DNA of 64,000 nucleotides, taken from NCBI GenBank assembly GCA_037126765.1, contig JBBCBC010000026.1:28319698-28383697 (forward strand), written 5' to 3'. Below, piece by piece: positions 1 to 11,349 of the stretch (the first letter of the stretch is position 1; each line of letters begins with the position of its first letter). The DNA comes from Stenogyne calaminthoides (taxonomy: Eukaryota > Streptophyta > Magnoliopsida > Lamiales > Lamiaceae). A program made the position numbers and the translations under genes. The notes below the pieces were generated by a model. That model had not been told where the DNA came from and did no database searches. It saw nothing but the letters and a program-made list of their open reading frames with translations.

Positions 1-1332
1 AAATATCTTCAACATGTGCCTCATGTGCTGGTCCTCGTAAAAGTTTAATTCTTTCGAGCAAAAATGATTAAAATTGACATCTTTATAGTTAAAATTGAAC
101 TAGTGAAAAAATTATGAAACTAAAAATGGAACATAGGACTCGTCTGTAAATCTTTCAAAAATTACACACCATCGATGTTATCCGAGAAAATATCACAATG
201 GTCCCGTAACTTTCTCTGAGTCCTGTAATATATTTGTGATTTTTATATCTTTGTTTTAAGTTATTGTGAAGGAATTCAAATTTAATACCTCGCTCAAGAT
301 AAAGTACTAAAATGCATCCATACATGAATCTGTAATTATGAAAAAATAATATAAAACGAAACAAAAGAAATTGAGAACCAGATTCCTATGAAGGGGGATA
401 AAACAAAGTTGGTAGTTGATTAAATTGGTGAGCTCGAGTGTACACCCTCAAGAACAGATATAATTATCTTTGAAAATGTACATTGCCAAGGAAATTATTT
501 ATTTAGATAAATTTGTCTACGAAAATTATAAATATAGACATTTTATTCATAGGTAATTTTTTTTATCTACTACAAATTCAAAATTTAATATGCAAGTCGT
601 ACCTCACTAAATAAGGACCAAATATTATTTTAATTAATTAGAAAATTCGAATTCAGTGGTTATTTAAAAAGTTTGTAGATAATTATTTATTTTCTTATAG
701 TGGCACTTTGAAAAAACAAATAGAAGGGATAAATGATGTGAATCGAAATCTAAAATGCGTTGTTGTTTGATTTGGCAGAAATTAAGTTAATGGATAAGCA
801 TGACTACATATATAAAAATAATAATTAATATTTTGGAGAAATTATTAAAAGTAGGACTGTTAGTACAAGTAATATTCCATGTGCCGAATTATTAATATAG
901 TTAGTACAAGTCTAGTGAGATACAAAGAAAAGAATATTGGAAACCAAAAAAATAATCAATTTCAATGTATCATATTCATGATCCCAAAAAAAAATGTATC
1001 ATATTCATGATTCAATCTTGAGTGGGCCCGGATTCGTTATAAAAGGTGAGATTGGACGTGAATTTCCATGGTTTTGTCTATGCTACATAGTAATATAGTG
1101 TTCATATGCTTTGATACTATTAATTGAATTAAAATAAAAAAATATAAATATATAAAAAAATAGTGAACTCTCACATATGTATATGATGTAAAAAAGGGTG
1201 CTAGGCAGTGTCAGCAGTGTAGCATAGACAAAATCAATTTCCATGTATCATATTCATGATTCAATCTTGAGTTGGCTGCAGTTGTTGAAAAGTTGTAACT
1301 GATCCTGTTCAATGTTGCAGTAGTTTATTAAA

Positions 1333-1536
1333 TATTCTCTTCGTCCTAAAGAAACGTGCACCCCTAATCGAGCACACAAAATAAGAAAATTTATTTTATT
1401 GGTATTATTTAAATCAATTATAATGATATTATGAGAGTATAAGTTTTGAGTGTTTTGCCATTTTAGAAAACGTGCATGTTTCTTTGGAAAGTCCCAAAAA
1501 GAAAAACGTGCATGCTTTTATGGGAAGGAGGAAGTA
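1333..1536. mobile_element. Stowaway-like MITE, copy A
   Basis: A ~200-bp AT-rich element bounded by TA. The left end reads TTCTCTTCGTCCTAAAGAAA and the right end is an imperfect inverted copy (GGGAAGGAGGAAGTA). The pair ACGTGCA...TGCACGT also recurs inverted near both ends. Terminal CTCCCTCCGTCC-type repeats with TA duplications are known from Stowaway (Tc1/mariner-derived) MITEs; assignment here is by that resemblance. Confidence 0.6.
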
Positions 1537-2500
1537 GGTAACTGTTAAATGTTAAATATGTAAAAAAAAAAAATTTAAAATATTACTTAAATTTTTTAAT
1601 CATGATAATTTTGGATTGAAATTTTTCAGCGTATATTTTTAAGAAGGAAGAGTGATTTCTATGTATTTTGATTTATTTTTTTATTTTTTAATCAGTTTAA
1701 TTCCGGTAAATCTACCCGATTCACTTAGTTTTTAATATACATTTTATTTTTAAACTCGTCCCAAAACCCGATTAAGATTATTAAGGTTAAAAAAATCAAG
1801 TGGCACTTTAAAATTAAAGGGAAAAAAATAATTAATTATTTGCTTAGTAACGTACCGCAACATGTTAAATGAACAATTTTAAGCGGTTTGACTTTTACAA
1901 TCAAAATGGGTTTGGATTAGTAATTGAAATGATAAAGTGACTTTTAAAGAGAACTTTAATGGATCTATCAAGCCCTCCTTAAAAATCATTTTATCATTTT
2001 AATTACCAATACAAAAATTGTTAAAAAATACGTATAAAAAGTCAATCACAAGATAAAATTGTTAGGCGGATGGAGTATTAAAAATTGTGTTACTGATAAA
2101 TAAAAAAAATGTGTTACTGTGTAGACTTTTTATCATTACATTAAGGCATCAATTAATTAGTTAATTAACTACACGCGTCGTAGGAATAACCGAATATAAG
2201 AATTTTTTAATTGGAGAGTTTTAGTTATAGGCTTATAACCAATTGATTCTTCTCAATTGGTGGCCCAAACCGCTTTAAATGGGCTTGGAATATTTTCTAC
2301 CCTCTTAGGATCAGCTTGGCCCTTTTCTCTTTTTTTTTTTTTTTTTTTTTATAAATTTTTTTTAAATATATAGGTTTATTTTTTATATAAAGTAATATTA
2401 CTCTTAATTAATTTAATAATATAATCTTATGCATTAATTATTAATTATGTGAGAAACTGTAAACAACATTAAACATGGTATCGCTTGCCAACTTAACTAA

Positions 2501-2706
2501 TACTCCCCCATCCTATTTTAGATTGTCCATTCACTTTTTGGCTCGTGTTTTAGTGAACGAATTATTTATTAGTATTTAAAATGGTAAAGAGATTTTAAAG
2601 GTGGGGTATGGTAGTCTTACCCATCATCTCTACTACATCTCCTTAAAAGTCAATTTATCACGAGTCAAATAGTGAATAGACAATCTAAGACAAGACGGAG
2701 GGAGTA
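2501..2706. mobile_element. Stowaway-like MITE with long terminal inverted repeats, copy A
   Basis: Left end TACTCCCCCATCCTATTTTA continues into AGATTGTCCATTCACT. The right end is its inverted copy (AGTGAATAGACAATCT ... GACGGAGGGAGTA). The element is about 206 bp with TA at both ends, typical of Stowaway MITEs. Confidence 0.7.
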
Positions 2707-2765
2707 CTACTTCACCAGCGAACTAATACTATATCGCTTGCCAACTAACACTTAGTTTGTGAAAT

Positions 2766-2960
2766 AGAATATTTGCAGCAAGAAACGAACAAACAACGAA
2801 GAGCAAAACACGAGTTTTTTACGTGGTTCGATCTAAAGATCTACGTTCACGGATCAGAGATTTCACTAACTCAACCGACGATTACACCATATACAAATCA
2901 CTCAATGTCTCAAGACTGAATCCAAGTTCTTCCTCTCTCTATGAACTCCCAATCTCAAAA
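2766..2960. mobile_element. LTR-retrotransposon (Copia-like) LTR fragment, copy A
   Basis: The text TTTTACGTGGTTCGATC followed by AAGATCTACGTTCACGG resembles a motif common in plant Copia LTRs. No matching second LTR, primer-binding site or coding domain is visible, so this is a fragment at best. The same stretch is at about 35709-35900 in copy B. Confidence 0.4.
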
Positions 2961-3006
2961 TTGAATTTTGCACTCTGTTACTAATCTATCGAAATAACTG
3001 AGGGAG

Positions 3007-3120
3007 TATTTGAAATATCTAAAACAACTTCTAGAAGCATTTATTTTCAAAGTTCTCTCCCACAATTTTTTAAAATAAGTACTTCTGAAAGTTGTTTTAA
3101 GTGTTTCAAAACACACCCTG
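3007..3120. mobile_element. Short hairpin MITE, copy A
   Basis: The left part GAAATATCTAAAACAACTTC pairs with the right part GAAAGTTGTTTTAAGTGTTTC. The whole ~115 bp can fold into one hairpin. Relatives with the same ends lie in the GSTU-3 intron (18143-18232 and 53455-53563), so this is a small repeat family. The copy B counterpart is at about 35950-36065. Confidence 0.5.
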
Positions 3121-4233
3121 AATGAATGATTCTAATCGTGAAGCTGCTAACAAACTAACAGAATTGCCAATGATGTATGCGCCAATGGAATGGCGCGTTG
3201 CATGCGCATGAAACGGATTTTGAAACCATCAAGTTTGCGGACCTTTCTTCTATTTAATTATCATGAAATGGGCTTGGCTTGTTAGTTGGGCCCAATTCAG
3301 AACAAATGGGCTCAACACTACTAAAACAGATCCATTTGGAGTGACTCACCCTTACGTCTGAGCCCAACTACCATTAACTCTTAGGTCAAAGTTTTAAAAA
3401 ATTCTTGACAGTCAAAATGGATCTTAAAAAAGTGATGTACCCTTCATTTCCTATTTTTAAAAATCACCTCCTTTCACTTAAGGGATTGATGCTATTTTTA
3501 TTCATCTTCATAAAAACGTTCATGTAAAAACATTACAACTTGAAATCCATATCAAAAAATTGAAAATTATAAAAATTTACAAACTAAATATTTTTAAAAA
3601 TTTACGAAAATTTACATATTTTCATCTAAAGAATTGAGAAATTTACATATTTGTAATCCAAAAGTTTACATATTATTGAAAATTATAGAAAAATTATATT
3701 TTCATATCAAAATTACGTATTTTCATCTAAAATATTCAGAAATTTACAATATGAAATCTAAATATTCTAAAACTGAAATTTTAAAAAAAATTACGAAATT
3801 AAAATCTAAAAATTGCGTAAATTATATAAATTAAAATCTAAAATCTCAAAGTTATATATTTTCATCCTCATTTTGACATGAACATGTGCATATAAAAACA
3901 TGACAAGTTCATTAAACATATGAACATGTTCATCAAAATCTAAAAAATGCATGTAAACCCCAAATCCAGATTGCCACCACCATCATCTATCTCCAAATAA
4001 ACCAAGAAAATTCAGATTGCCACCATCTCCATCCATCTCCAAATTCAAATTCAGAAATAAATAAAACACAAAAATGCAACAAACAATAGTTTCCATGTTC
4101 GATTTTCGCCACACATTAAACAAAAAGTTTATATAATATTAATCTAAACAAACAATAACAAACATAAGCATAATTAACAAATAATTCCATGTCATCTACT
4201 CGACATAATCAGAATTTTCCTTAATTCTCAAGT

Positions 4234-4443
4234 TTGGATGCCCATTATCCATTCGCTTATAAACTCAGACCAAATGGTAAAATTTTATATCAAAGCTTTT
4301 ATTATTTGCAGACTAGTGCGTCTCTCAAGTTCACCGTCTTGAGCCCCAGCAGATCTTCGTCTTCTCTGGGGAGAGGTGGGGGAGGGTGGCCGCGGCAGCC
4401 GCGTCAATTTGAGAGAGGGAGAGCATGTATTAGGGTTTTTTAA
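4234..4443. other. GC-rich island beside the GSTU-1 3' end, copy A
   Basis: A stretch of about 120 bp (4320-4440) is strongly GC-rich and polypurine on the plus strand, in sharp contrast to its surroundings. On the minus strand it reads like a plant 5' leader (AAAACCCTAATACATGCTC) followed by a 31-codon ORF rich in alanine. A 69-codon plus-strand frame is open in both copies. I recognise no protein and regard it as a captured gene fragment or chance ORF. Copy B has the same at 37192-37401. Confidence 0.3.
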
Positions 4444-4515
4444 ATGAATGGAATGAATTTGAATTTATTCTCAAATACTCGCAAATATCGATAATTATAC
4501 CGTATATACTACTAA

Positions 4516-5329
4516 TTAAATGCCATACTTGATCTTAGTATACATAACAAATTGATAGACCTTCTTAGGATCAGCCAAGGATTTGCGAACACTATCTCTC
4601 TCCATGCATCTCTTTGCCGACGCAATCAATTTAGGACAATGCTCTTCGATGCTAAAGTTACCCAAAATTTCATAGGTTTCAAACCAGCAATAATATGTAA
4701 TTAGTGCCACGTCAACAAAACCAAAAATGTCACCACCAAAGTAAGTATTGTCACCCAGCTCTTGTTCCATCAACTTGAGGCCCTCCATGAATTCTTTCGA
4801 CGCTAATTTTAGCTCTTCTTCTTTAGTCGAGCATATTTTTTTTTGAAGGATAATTTACCTAGAGAATAAAATTCAGAAATAAAATGTAAATATTGTAACA
4901 AATTAGTTAAAACGTGCATGAAATTTATTTTCTTATAAAAAAATATCCACTAGAATTAGTATATGAACATTATTTAAAGGGCCTTTTTTTCAGTACTTAT
5001 ATATTATTACGTACCCTTTTTTTCGACAATATCAGCCCAAAACCTAGCTTGAGCTCTCTGGTACGGATCAGAAGGCATCAATGGAGATATATCCTTCCAT
5101 GCCTCATCGATATACTCAACGATGATGAGGGATTCGCAAATGGGTTTTCCATTGTGAATCAAAACCGGATTTTCTTGTGAACCGGGTTCATCTCAAGCAA
5201 AAGTTGCCCTTTATTTTCCAAATCTTGTTCCTTGTACTCATATTTAATCTTCTTTTCAGCTAATGCAATTCTAGCCCTCATGCCAAACATGCTAAATTCA
5301 GCGTCTAAAAGAACAACCTCATTCGCCAT
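4516..5329 (-). pseudogene. GSTU-1A: tau-class glutathione S-transferase, disrupted copy
   Basis: Exon 1 would run 5329 to 5015 and exon 2 4858 to 4516, separated by a 156-bp GT-AG intron. Compared with the intact copy B gene (37474-38285), one G is missing at about 5167-5168. This converts I54-P55 of the glutathione site into I-R-F followed by a TGA at 5159-5161. One extra T is found at about 5017-5023, and one extra T in the T9 run at about 4846-4854, near the start of exon 2. The conserved Trp of the IAWAKRC segment is changed to Ser (near 4617). The promoter TATA box remains. The gene would make only a 56-residue N-terminal stub. All three indels are in homopolymers, so sequencing error is a real alternative to true decay. 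Confidence 0.8.
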
Positions 5330-5373
5330 GTTTATTTTTAGAAAGGTGTGAAGTATGAAGAATGGATTTCCTT

Positions 5374-5384
5374 ACTATATATAG
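5374..5384 (-). promoter_or_regulatory. Probable TATA box of GSTU-1A
   Basis: CTATATATAG lies about 45-55 bases upstream of the ATG at 5329 on the minus strand, which implies a very short 5' leader. It is identical in copy B (38331-38340). A second copy of this promoter block lies further upstream at 6290-6390. Confidence 0.55.
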
Positions 5385-5485
5385 TGTGAGGGAACATATA
5401 AGTTGAAGCCATGGTATGTGGAATTGTATGTGGAATTGTATGCGTAAAGGGATTTTTTTTTATGCTATACTGTAAGAAAATTGTG

Positions 5486-5656
5486 TAAAGGTGTCACCTG
5501 GCCACTGGGCTCCTCAATTGAGCGGGAGAACAAGGTTCGATTCTTTTTGGAACAAATTTGAGTTATGGGAGTTATAAGGTGGATTGGTGAATTCGTGGAT
5601 TGTTTGGGTGCTTGGTGTACGTTACTAACAACTAACTTTGTCCGATAAAAAAAAAT
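5486..5656. mobile_element. SINE-like tRNA-derived element, copy A
   Basis: The sequence starts with an A-box-like CACCTGGCCACTGGG. A B-box-like GGTTCGATTC follows about 40 bases later, and the element ends in a short A-rich tail after TGTCCGAT (AAAAAAAA). This order (A box, B box, body, A tail; ~170 bp) is that of plant tRNA-derived SINEs. Clear target duplications were not found. The copy B version (about 38448-38618) is altered in the A box. Confidence 0.45.
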
Positions 5657-5670
5657 GGTGTGGAATAGTA

Positions 5671-6013
5671 GGAGCGGCTACCATCTCCAGAGGTAAAACT
5701 TCAAAATGGAGTACCATTCCGCCTCCAACCGTACTCTATTTTAGAATTTGGAAATAGAGTTTTGAATAGTGAACTCCATATTTTGAGTAATATTATTCAC
5801 AACTCTAAACTCTATATCTATTATTTTATTAATATTTATAAATATAATTATACAATTAATTTATATAACAAATACAATTAGAGTTATTCTGTTGTTTAAA
5901 TTAGAATTATATTTAATTAGAGTTACTTTATATTATAATTATAATATAATTAAAAAATTTAAATAATTAATTTTATTTTACAATTTTGGAGTTTTAAGCT
6001 GGAGATGGCTAAG
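5671..6013. mobile_element. MITE with CCATCTCCAG-type inverted ends, copy A
   Basis: The left end (GCGGCTACCATCTCCAGAGG, then TAAAACTTCAAAATGG) is matched at the right end by its inverted form (CAATTTTGGAGTTTTAAGCT, then GGAGATGGC). The interior is almost pure AT. Such GGC(C)ATCTCCAGC-like termini occur in Tourist/Harbinger-type MITEs of plants; the family name is an inference. The orthologous copy B element is at about 38634-38976. Confidence 0.55.
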
Positions 6014-6289
6014 GATTAATAACATCTGAGATTGTTGATCATTCTATCTTCTAGATATGGATTAATATATAGGTTAAATGTTGGACTGAACTTGGAAAAT
6101 GTTTTTAACTTTACTGATAAAAGCACAGAACATTCAAAAGCAAGAAAATTAAATAGATTTCGATTAATCAATCATATCAATTGAAATTTCCTACAAAGTT
6201 TGATCAGCACGTACGTGGTCATATTGAATGGTAACAAAGTTTAAATAGAAAAAATTCTTTAAATCAAAGCTTTTGTTTAAGCTCATATT

Positions 6290-6390
6290 GGATGGTAACA
6301 AAGTATGAAGAATTAATTATTTCATTACTATATATAGTGCGAGGGAACATACATTGAAGCCATGGTATGTTGTATGCGTAAAGTGGGTTT
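6290..6390 (-). other. Relic GST promoter (duplicate of the GSTU-1 promoter), copy A
   Basis: This block repeats the GSTU-1 upstream sequence (5345-5455): AAGTATGAAGAA, then ACTATATATAGTGCGAGGGA, then GAAGCCATGGTATG and TATGCGTAAAG. No GST coding sequence follows where an ATG would be expected on the minus strand. I infer the leftover promoter of a former GST copy whose coding part was lost. Copy B has the same relic at 39238-39345. Confidence 0.5.
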
Positions 6391-6399
6391 TTAGAGAAA

Positions 6400-6575
6400 A
6401 AAAGATTTTTGGTCCCATAATTTTTCTGTAATTTATTTTTTGTCCCAAAATATTTACTATCCAAGGTCCCATAACTATTGCGTTTGTCCAATTTTTGTCT
6501 CATTTTCGCCGGAAAAGCAAAAACGATGTCGTTTTCGTTCAAAATTTTGGGATCTCTGATCGAGCGTATGTCCAA
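6400..6575. mobile_element. Left arm of a truncated foldback element, copy A
   Basis: This is the left arm (TTTTTGGTCCCATAATTTTT ...) of the long inverted-repeat element that is whole in copy B at 39353-40250. In copy A the sequence jumps from GTATGTCCAAATT to GTCTCTATTGC, removing the loop, the right arm and about 900 bp of further flank. Confidence 0.7.
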
Positions 6576-6579
6576 ATTG

Positions 6580-8090
6580 TCTCTATTGCACAAATTAATA
6601 ATTTGAAACCGAACAATTATGATATTTTGCAGGAGTTAATTTAGTTTCGGTAAATGTGGAGAATTTGAAAACAAACAATACATGATATTTTGCAATAAAA
6701 GTCTTAATTTAGTTTCGGTAAATATAGTTTTAGTGGGTTGCGAGTGCGTAATTCTGAAAATTATTATTGAGATTTGTTTATTTTTATGCTGGTTCCATAC
6801 TTAAGAATTTATTTGACATAAATATAATTTGGGTAAATGTATGTTTATTGGGTCTAAGAGTCGCATCAAGCTTATATCGCTAACTTTAATTAGTTGGACT
6901 ATGTCCTTATTTTACATTTGAAAGACTAGATTATTTTGTGTAGGATTTTAATGCAAATTGATGATTTTAATTTTCATTAATTGTTTATTTTTTATATAAT
7001 TTTATATTTTTATTACCTAATTTTTTGGTTAACGACGAATCGAAGATTGATTTGATTTGAAGAAAGGACGTGCTTTTTTTTAATTTTTGTAGTAAAATTG
7101 ATTTTTTTTTTTTTTTGTTTATACAAATCACATGCCGAATATTTGCGAAAATCAAACGAAGGAAGTAATCGAGAAGTCCGTACTATGAGACCAGAATAGA
7201 AAAATGACCGGCCCAAATTCAACAATTATGGAGTCCATGAACAAGCCCAATCAATTAAATGGTGCATCCCATTGATTTTGCCCTGACGAATTAATCTATA
7301 ATCTATAACTATATAAAAACAGAAGTAACCGTCAAAATAGAGTAAAGTTCACAGTGGCGCGTCACTGTTCACTCGCCCACTGGTGAATCCGTGCACTGCA
7401 CTCGCCTAATACCGCGTGAACAATGTTTGTAGAAATAATTTATAAATATCACAGACTTCTGCTGTAAAACAAAATTTTCGTACGGTTTGGCAAAAGTTTT
7501 CAATCAAGTTGCAATTTTATAAACTTTGATGGTGTTTAGTATTTCTCTTCTTTCTTCTGTATATATATTCCAAATTATACACTTCATTTCTCTTTCAAAT
7601 TTGCAAACATTCATGTCAATCTTCGGGCATATCAACTACAACCTTTATTTCGCAACAAAGAATTGGAGTATGAGGTATGAGATTATTGTACATCTAATTT
7701 TATTGTTATATTATTAGTGCAAAAATCTTATCAGAAAATGCTTCTAATTAAACGTTTGCAAATGCACTAACCTGTAAAATACACAGATCTGATGTTTCTT
7801 CATCGATCTACTCGATTGAAATATGACTTTATATTTGTAGATTTGGGTAGTGTTATAAATAGCCCGTGAAAGTAAATATTTTTTTATGTTATTAAATTTT
7901 AATTTATTTGTTTTAGCAAAAAGAACTATTATTTAGACATTTATACTCATATTTAATTAATTAAAAAATTTAATAAAATAGGAAAAAAATAAATGACTTT
8001 TTAAAAAAATATCAGCAGATTTTTATCTTAAAAATTAGAATAACTTTCTAATCTCCCTCATCCGGTCAACACTCTTATACTACATCATAT
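6580..8090. other. Intergenic region between GSTU-1A and GSTU-2A
   Basis: No gene was seen. At 6600-6900 it holds a diverged duplicate of 13040-13315 (old internal repeat). At about 7345-7372 there is a near-perfect hairpin, AGTTCACAGTGGCGCG paired with CGTCACTGTTCACT, within a GC-richer patch. The ~180-bp poly-T-rich block near 7070-7110 is low complexity. The copy B counterpart, 41150-42750, has the hairpin block duplicated in tandem. Confidence 0.5.
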
Positions 8091-8099
8091 TCAAACATT

Positions 8100-8470
8100 A
8101 ATTTATCTCGTACTATATTATATTAAACTCGTTTTATCATTAATTTACCACGTATCACACTTTATTAACGGTGTATCATCATTAATTTACCCCGTATCAC
8201 ACACTATTGAAATTGTATCATCATTAATTCACCGCGTATCACATTTTATTTAAGCTCGTACCACAATTAATTAAATCTCTTGCCACATTTTACATAAGTT
8301 CGTACCACCATTATTTAACTTGTTCCACACTTTATTTAAGTTCGTACCACCATTAATTCAAGTACCACATTTTATTTTTCCGTGTCATTAATTACCATTA
8401 ATTTTAAATGCCACTTTTTTTTTCACTCGTATCACACTTTATTAAAGTTCGTACCACCATTAATTCAGCT
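8100..8470. repeat. Degenerate minisatellite, copy A
   Basis: About nine imperfect units of roughly 38-40 bp follow the pattern CGTACCACCATTAATTCA... CACATTTTATTTAAGTT. Unit sequence and spacing vary. The array lies about 1.2 kb downstream of the GSTU-2A stop. Copy B (about 42760-43135) has the same array with different internal mutations. Confidence 0.7.
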
Positions 8471-8701
8471 TACAAGTCCGAAGCACAAAATGATTTTGGG
8501 TTTTAATTTGACACTTTACTATTTGACAAATCTGATCGTGACATAACTGTGTGATATTTAAAAGTCTTGAAGATCTGTTTGTGATTATCTGTAATTCTTC
8601 ATTTTTTTGGTTAAAAGCAAATGAAGGTGTAAATAATTGTAACTTTCCAAGTGATTGGTTGAGAGAACCTACTCATTGTATCACTTAGCTAAAGTGGGGG
8701 A

Positions 8702-9245
8702 CTGCTTCTCTCTTCTCTTTCTATGTATTTGTACTTTCATGGGCATTCTTGATGCTCAATTCCTAATAAAATTATCCTTAAAAAAAAAATTGGATAGGGA
8801 TGGTACGTATAGAAAGATTAGCGGGTTAATTAGTGTTTTTTTTGGTTGAGTTTATTTTAGACATATTTGTTTGAGACGGTCTTACGGTAAGCCGGAGCAT
8901 ATATAGTTTAGACATTGACGTTTTAATATTTTAAAAGAAGTTAATTTGTTAGCTATTATATCCCTTCTCATGCTTCTCTCTTCTCTTTCTATGTATGTAT
9001 ATGTACTTTCATTGGCATTCTTGATGCTCAATTCCTAATAAAATTATCTTTAAAAAAATATAAATTGGGTAGAGATGGTACGTGTAGAAAGATTAGCGGG
9101 TTAATTAGCGTTTTTTTAGAATTTCTTTTAGACACATTTAATTGAGACGGTCTTACGATGAGACAGAACATATATAATTTAGACGTTAATATTTTAAGAG
9201 AAGTGGGTATTAATTTGTTAGCGATTATATCCCGTCTCATGCATT
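8702..9245. repeat. Two-unit tandem repeat of about 266 bp, copy A
   Basis: Each unit starts with GCTTCTCTCTTCTCTTTCTA, contains GATGCTCAATTCCTAATAAA followed by ATTATC and an A run, and ends with the AGACGGTCTTACG(G/A)T motif. The ATAAAATTAT...AAAAAAA part looks like the 3' end of a retroposed or LINE-type sequence. The units are diverged, so the duplication is old. It is also present in copy B at about 43370-43905. Confidence 0.65.
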
Positions 9246-9643
9246 ATACCGTTTCATACGAGTTTTTATCCTTTTTTTTAATGGGTTTTATTTATGTTAA
9301 TATTTGGGGGAGTGGGGGCGTTGTGAAAAAAAAAGTACTATTAATTACAGTTTTTCTTTAAAGAATTATGCCGCCATTAAAAGTTATAACTATTATAGTA
9401 ACATGTTACTAGAATGGTATAAATATCCTCATCCGCACATATATAAGTACTAAAAAACGAGGTAATTAATTAAAATTCATTTCAAAACAAAATACAAGAA
9501 ATCATGAATTACAATGAGAGACTAGCTCGCATTAGGCCAACAAGTGCCTTTATTCTTCCATAATTGCACACACACACACCACAAAATGTATATAACCAAT
9601 ATAAAATATTGATATATCATACACACACACATACTAAATACTA

Positions 9644-11224
9644 CTAAACGCCGTATTTCTTCTGCAAAACCAAAACAAATTCATAAATCTTCTTAGGATC
9701 ATCCAATGATTTGCGAACACTCTCTTTTTCCATGCACTTCTTCGCCCACGTGATAATTTTAGGACAATGTTCCTCGATGCTAAAGTTACCACAAGTTTCA
9801 TAGGTTTCGAACCAACTATAGAATGAGACCAATGCCAAATCTACGAAACCAAAATTTTCACCACCAAAGTAAGTTTTGTCCCCTAATTCCCCTTCCAACA
9901 ACTTAAGTGCCTCAATGAATTCTTTTTTGGCTGCTTCTAGCTCTTCTCCTTTTTTCAACCATATCCTTCTTGCAGGATCCGCCACCTAGTTTGACAATGT
10001 AACAATAATCAAATAAAGTTAATAATCAAACTTTTTTTTTTTTTGAAGAAATGGTGCTTTTAATTACTGGTTAGTGTTTAAAAACATCCCTAAATAATAT
10101 AAACCCTGTCTCCTCTCAAGTGTCAAGTACTCTGTTTTAGGGCAGGGCACATAGGTTTGAGACATTTATATAGTGAGTTTGAGACTCAAATTAGGTTGAT
10201 AAAAACTAAAACCACTGTGAAAAGAAATTTTTGTGTATGACATGAAGAGACTTGTAAATATATATATCCACAAACCTGTTACAGTCACAAATAATTTGAT
10301 GAAAACAAAATGAGGCCTACATATGTATTAACGTTTCCCTTTCTGTAAACACCCGTTCCTTTTTTTAGTTGGATACATTTAATATATTAAATTAGATTGA
10401 TGAGACCCATAAAATAATGTAGATTGTGGAGAAAATTTGTGTAATGATTGATACTTAATTTTTAGCCTGGCAGCTAAGATGAAACATAAAATACTGAATG
10501 AATAACTGGATAAATAATACTCCCACGGTTTTCATATTTTTCTTACTGATACGTACTATATCAATTACACACCCAAAAAAAAAAAAGGAAACTTTACCCA
10601 TAATGTTTACCCTCACAAAGCTATATTTATTTACTCTTTATGATGTTACTTTTTTTAACTTAATTAACTCACACTCAAACTCAGTCAATTGAAGATGTAT
10701 TAATTGAAATACCGACTATATGGCATCTTAAGTGATGTGGGCCCCACCTACCTATAACCTACCCACCTAAATCTTAAGGTAGAGAAAATCTCACGTCTTC
10801 ACTCCTGACCACCCATTCAGTACAAAAAATGAAATCAGCATATAAAAGTATAATGCAAAAAATCCCACATATGCAAAATCTAATTTAAGAAATAAAAGAA
10901 CAATAGTACCTTTTTGTCAACAAAATCAGCCCAGAATCTAGCACGAGCTTTCTCGTACGGATCCGAAGGCAACAACGGAGATTTGTCGTTCCAAACCTCA
11001 TCGATGTACTGAACGATTACGAGCGACTCGCAAACCGGTTTTCCATTGTGAACCAAAACCGGTATTTTCTTGTGAACCGGGTTCATGTCGAGCAAGAGTT
11101 GACTTTTGTTGGCCAAATCCTGTTCCTTGCTCTCGAATATAACCTCCTTTTCAGCTAATGCGATTCTGACTCTCATTGCGTACATGCTGAAGTAAGCATC
11201 CAATACAAAAACCTCGTCCCCCAT
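9644..11224 (-). CDS. GSTU-2A: tau-class glutathione S-transferase
   Basis: Predicted to conjugate reduced glutathione to electrophilic substrates in the cytosol, as plant GSTUs do. Exon 1 is 11224-10910 (105 codons) and exon 2 9985-9644 (113 codons plus TAA). The 924-bp intron has donor GTACTA and acceptor CTAG, phase 0. The product is 218 aa, normal for the class. The thioredoxin-fold half contains the putative catalytic Ser13 (YFSMYAMR), Lys40, I54-P55 (KKIPVLVHNGKP) and the E66-S67 glutathione-binding pair (CESLVIVQYIDE). The helical C-terminal half has GDKTYFGG and GFVDLAL. The ATG was chosen because it starts the conserved MGDEV N-terminus; an upstream in-frame extension has no homology. 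It differs from copy B at two residues (I/T after PARR; D/A in KSL-DPKK). Confidence 0.93.
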
Positions 11225-11334
11225 GGTTTTGTTTTTTCTTACAAAAGTGAGAACTGAGATGTGAGATGTAAATTTGCAAGTGTGGTGGTAGCAAATGTGT
11301 TTGTGTGGTGTGGAATACAAAGGATGCACTCACC

Positions 11335-11345
11335 ACTATATAAAG
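11335..11345 (-). promoter_or_regulatory. Probable TATA box of GSTU-2A
   Basis: CTTTATATAGT lies about 110 bases upstream of the ATG at 11224 on the minus strand, giving an inferred 5' leader of roughly 80 nt. It is identical in copy B (46546-46556). Confidence 0.55.
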
Positions 11346-11349
11346 GGGG

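Larger units (their letters stand above)
1..4230. other. Intergenic region downstream of GSTU-1, copy A
   Basis: I see no complete gene here. The stretch is very AT-rich and contains two Stowaway-like MITEs, a fragment resembling a Copia LTR, a small hairpin MITE (about 3007-3120) and a low-complexity AAATTTACATATTTTCATC-like block at about 3540-3850. The first 60 bases on the minus strand continue a possible exon whose fuller counterpart is 32789-33013 in copy B. The matching region in copy B is 32953-37190. Confidence 0.6.

Noticed and set aside
9028..9361. Overlapping 67-70-codon ORFs on both strands
   Set aside because: They fall in the 266-bp tandem repeat and MITE ends and show no protein-like composition.
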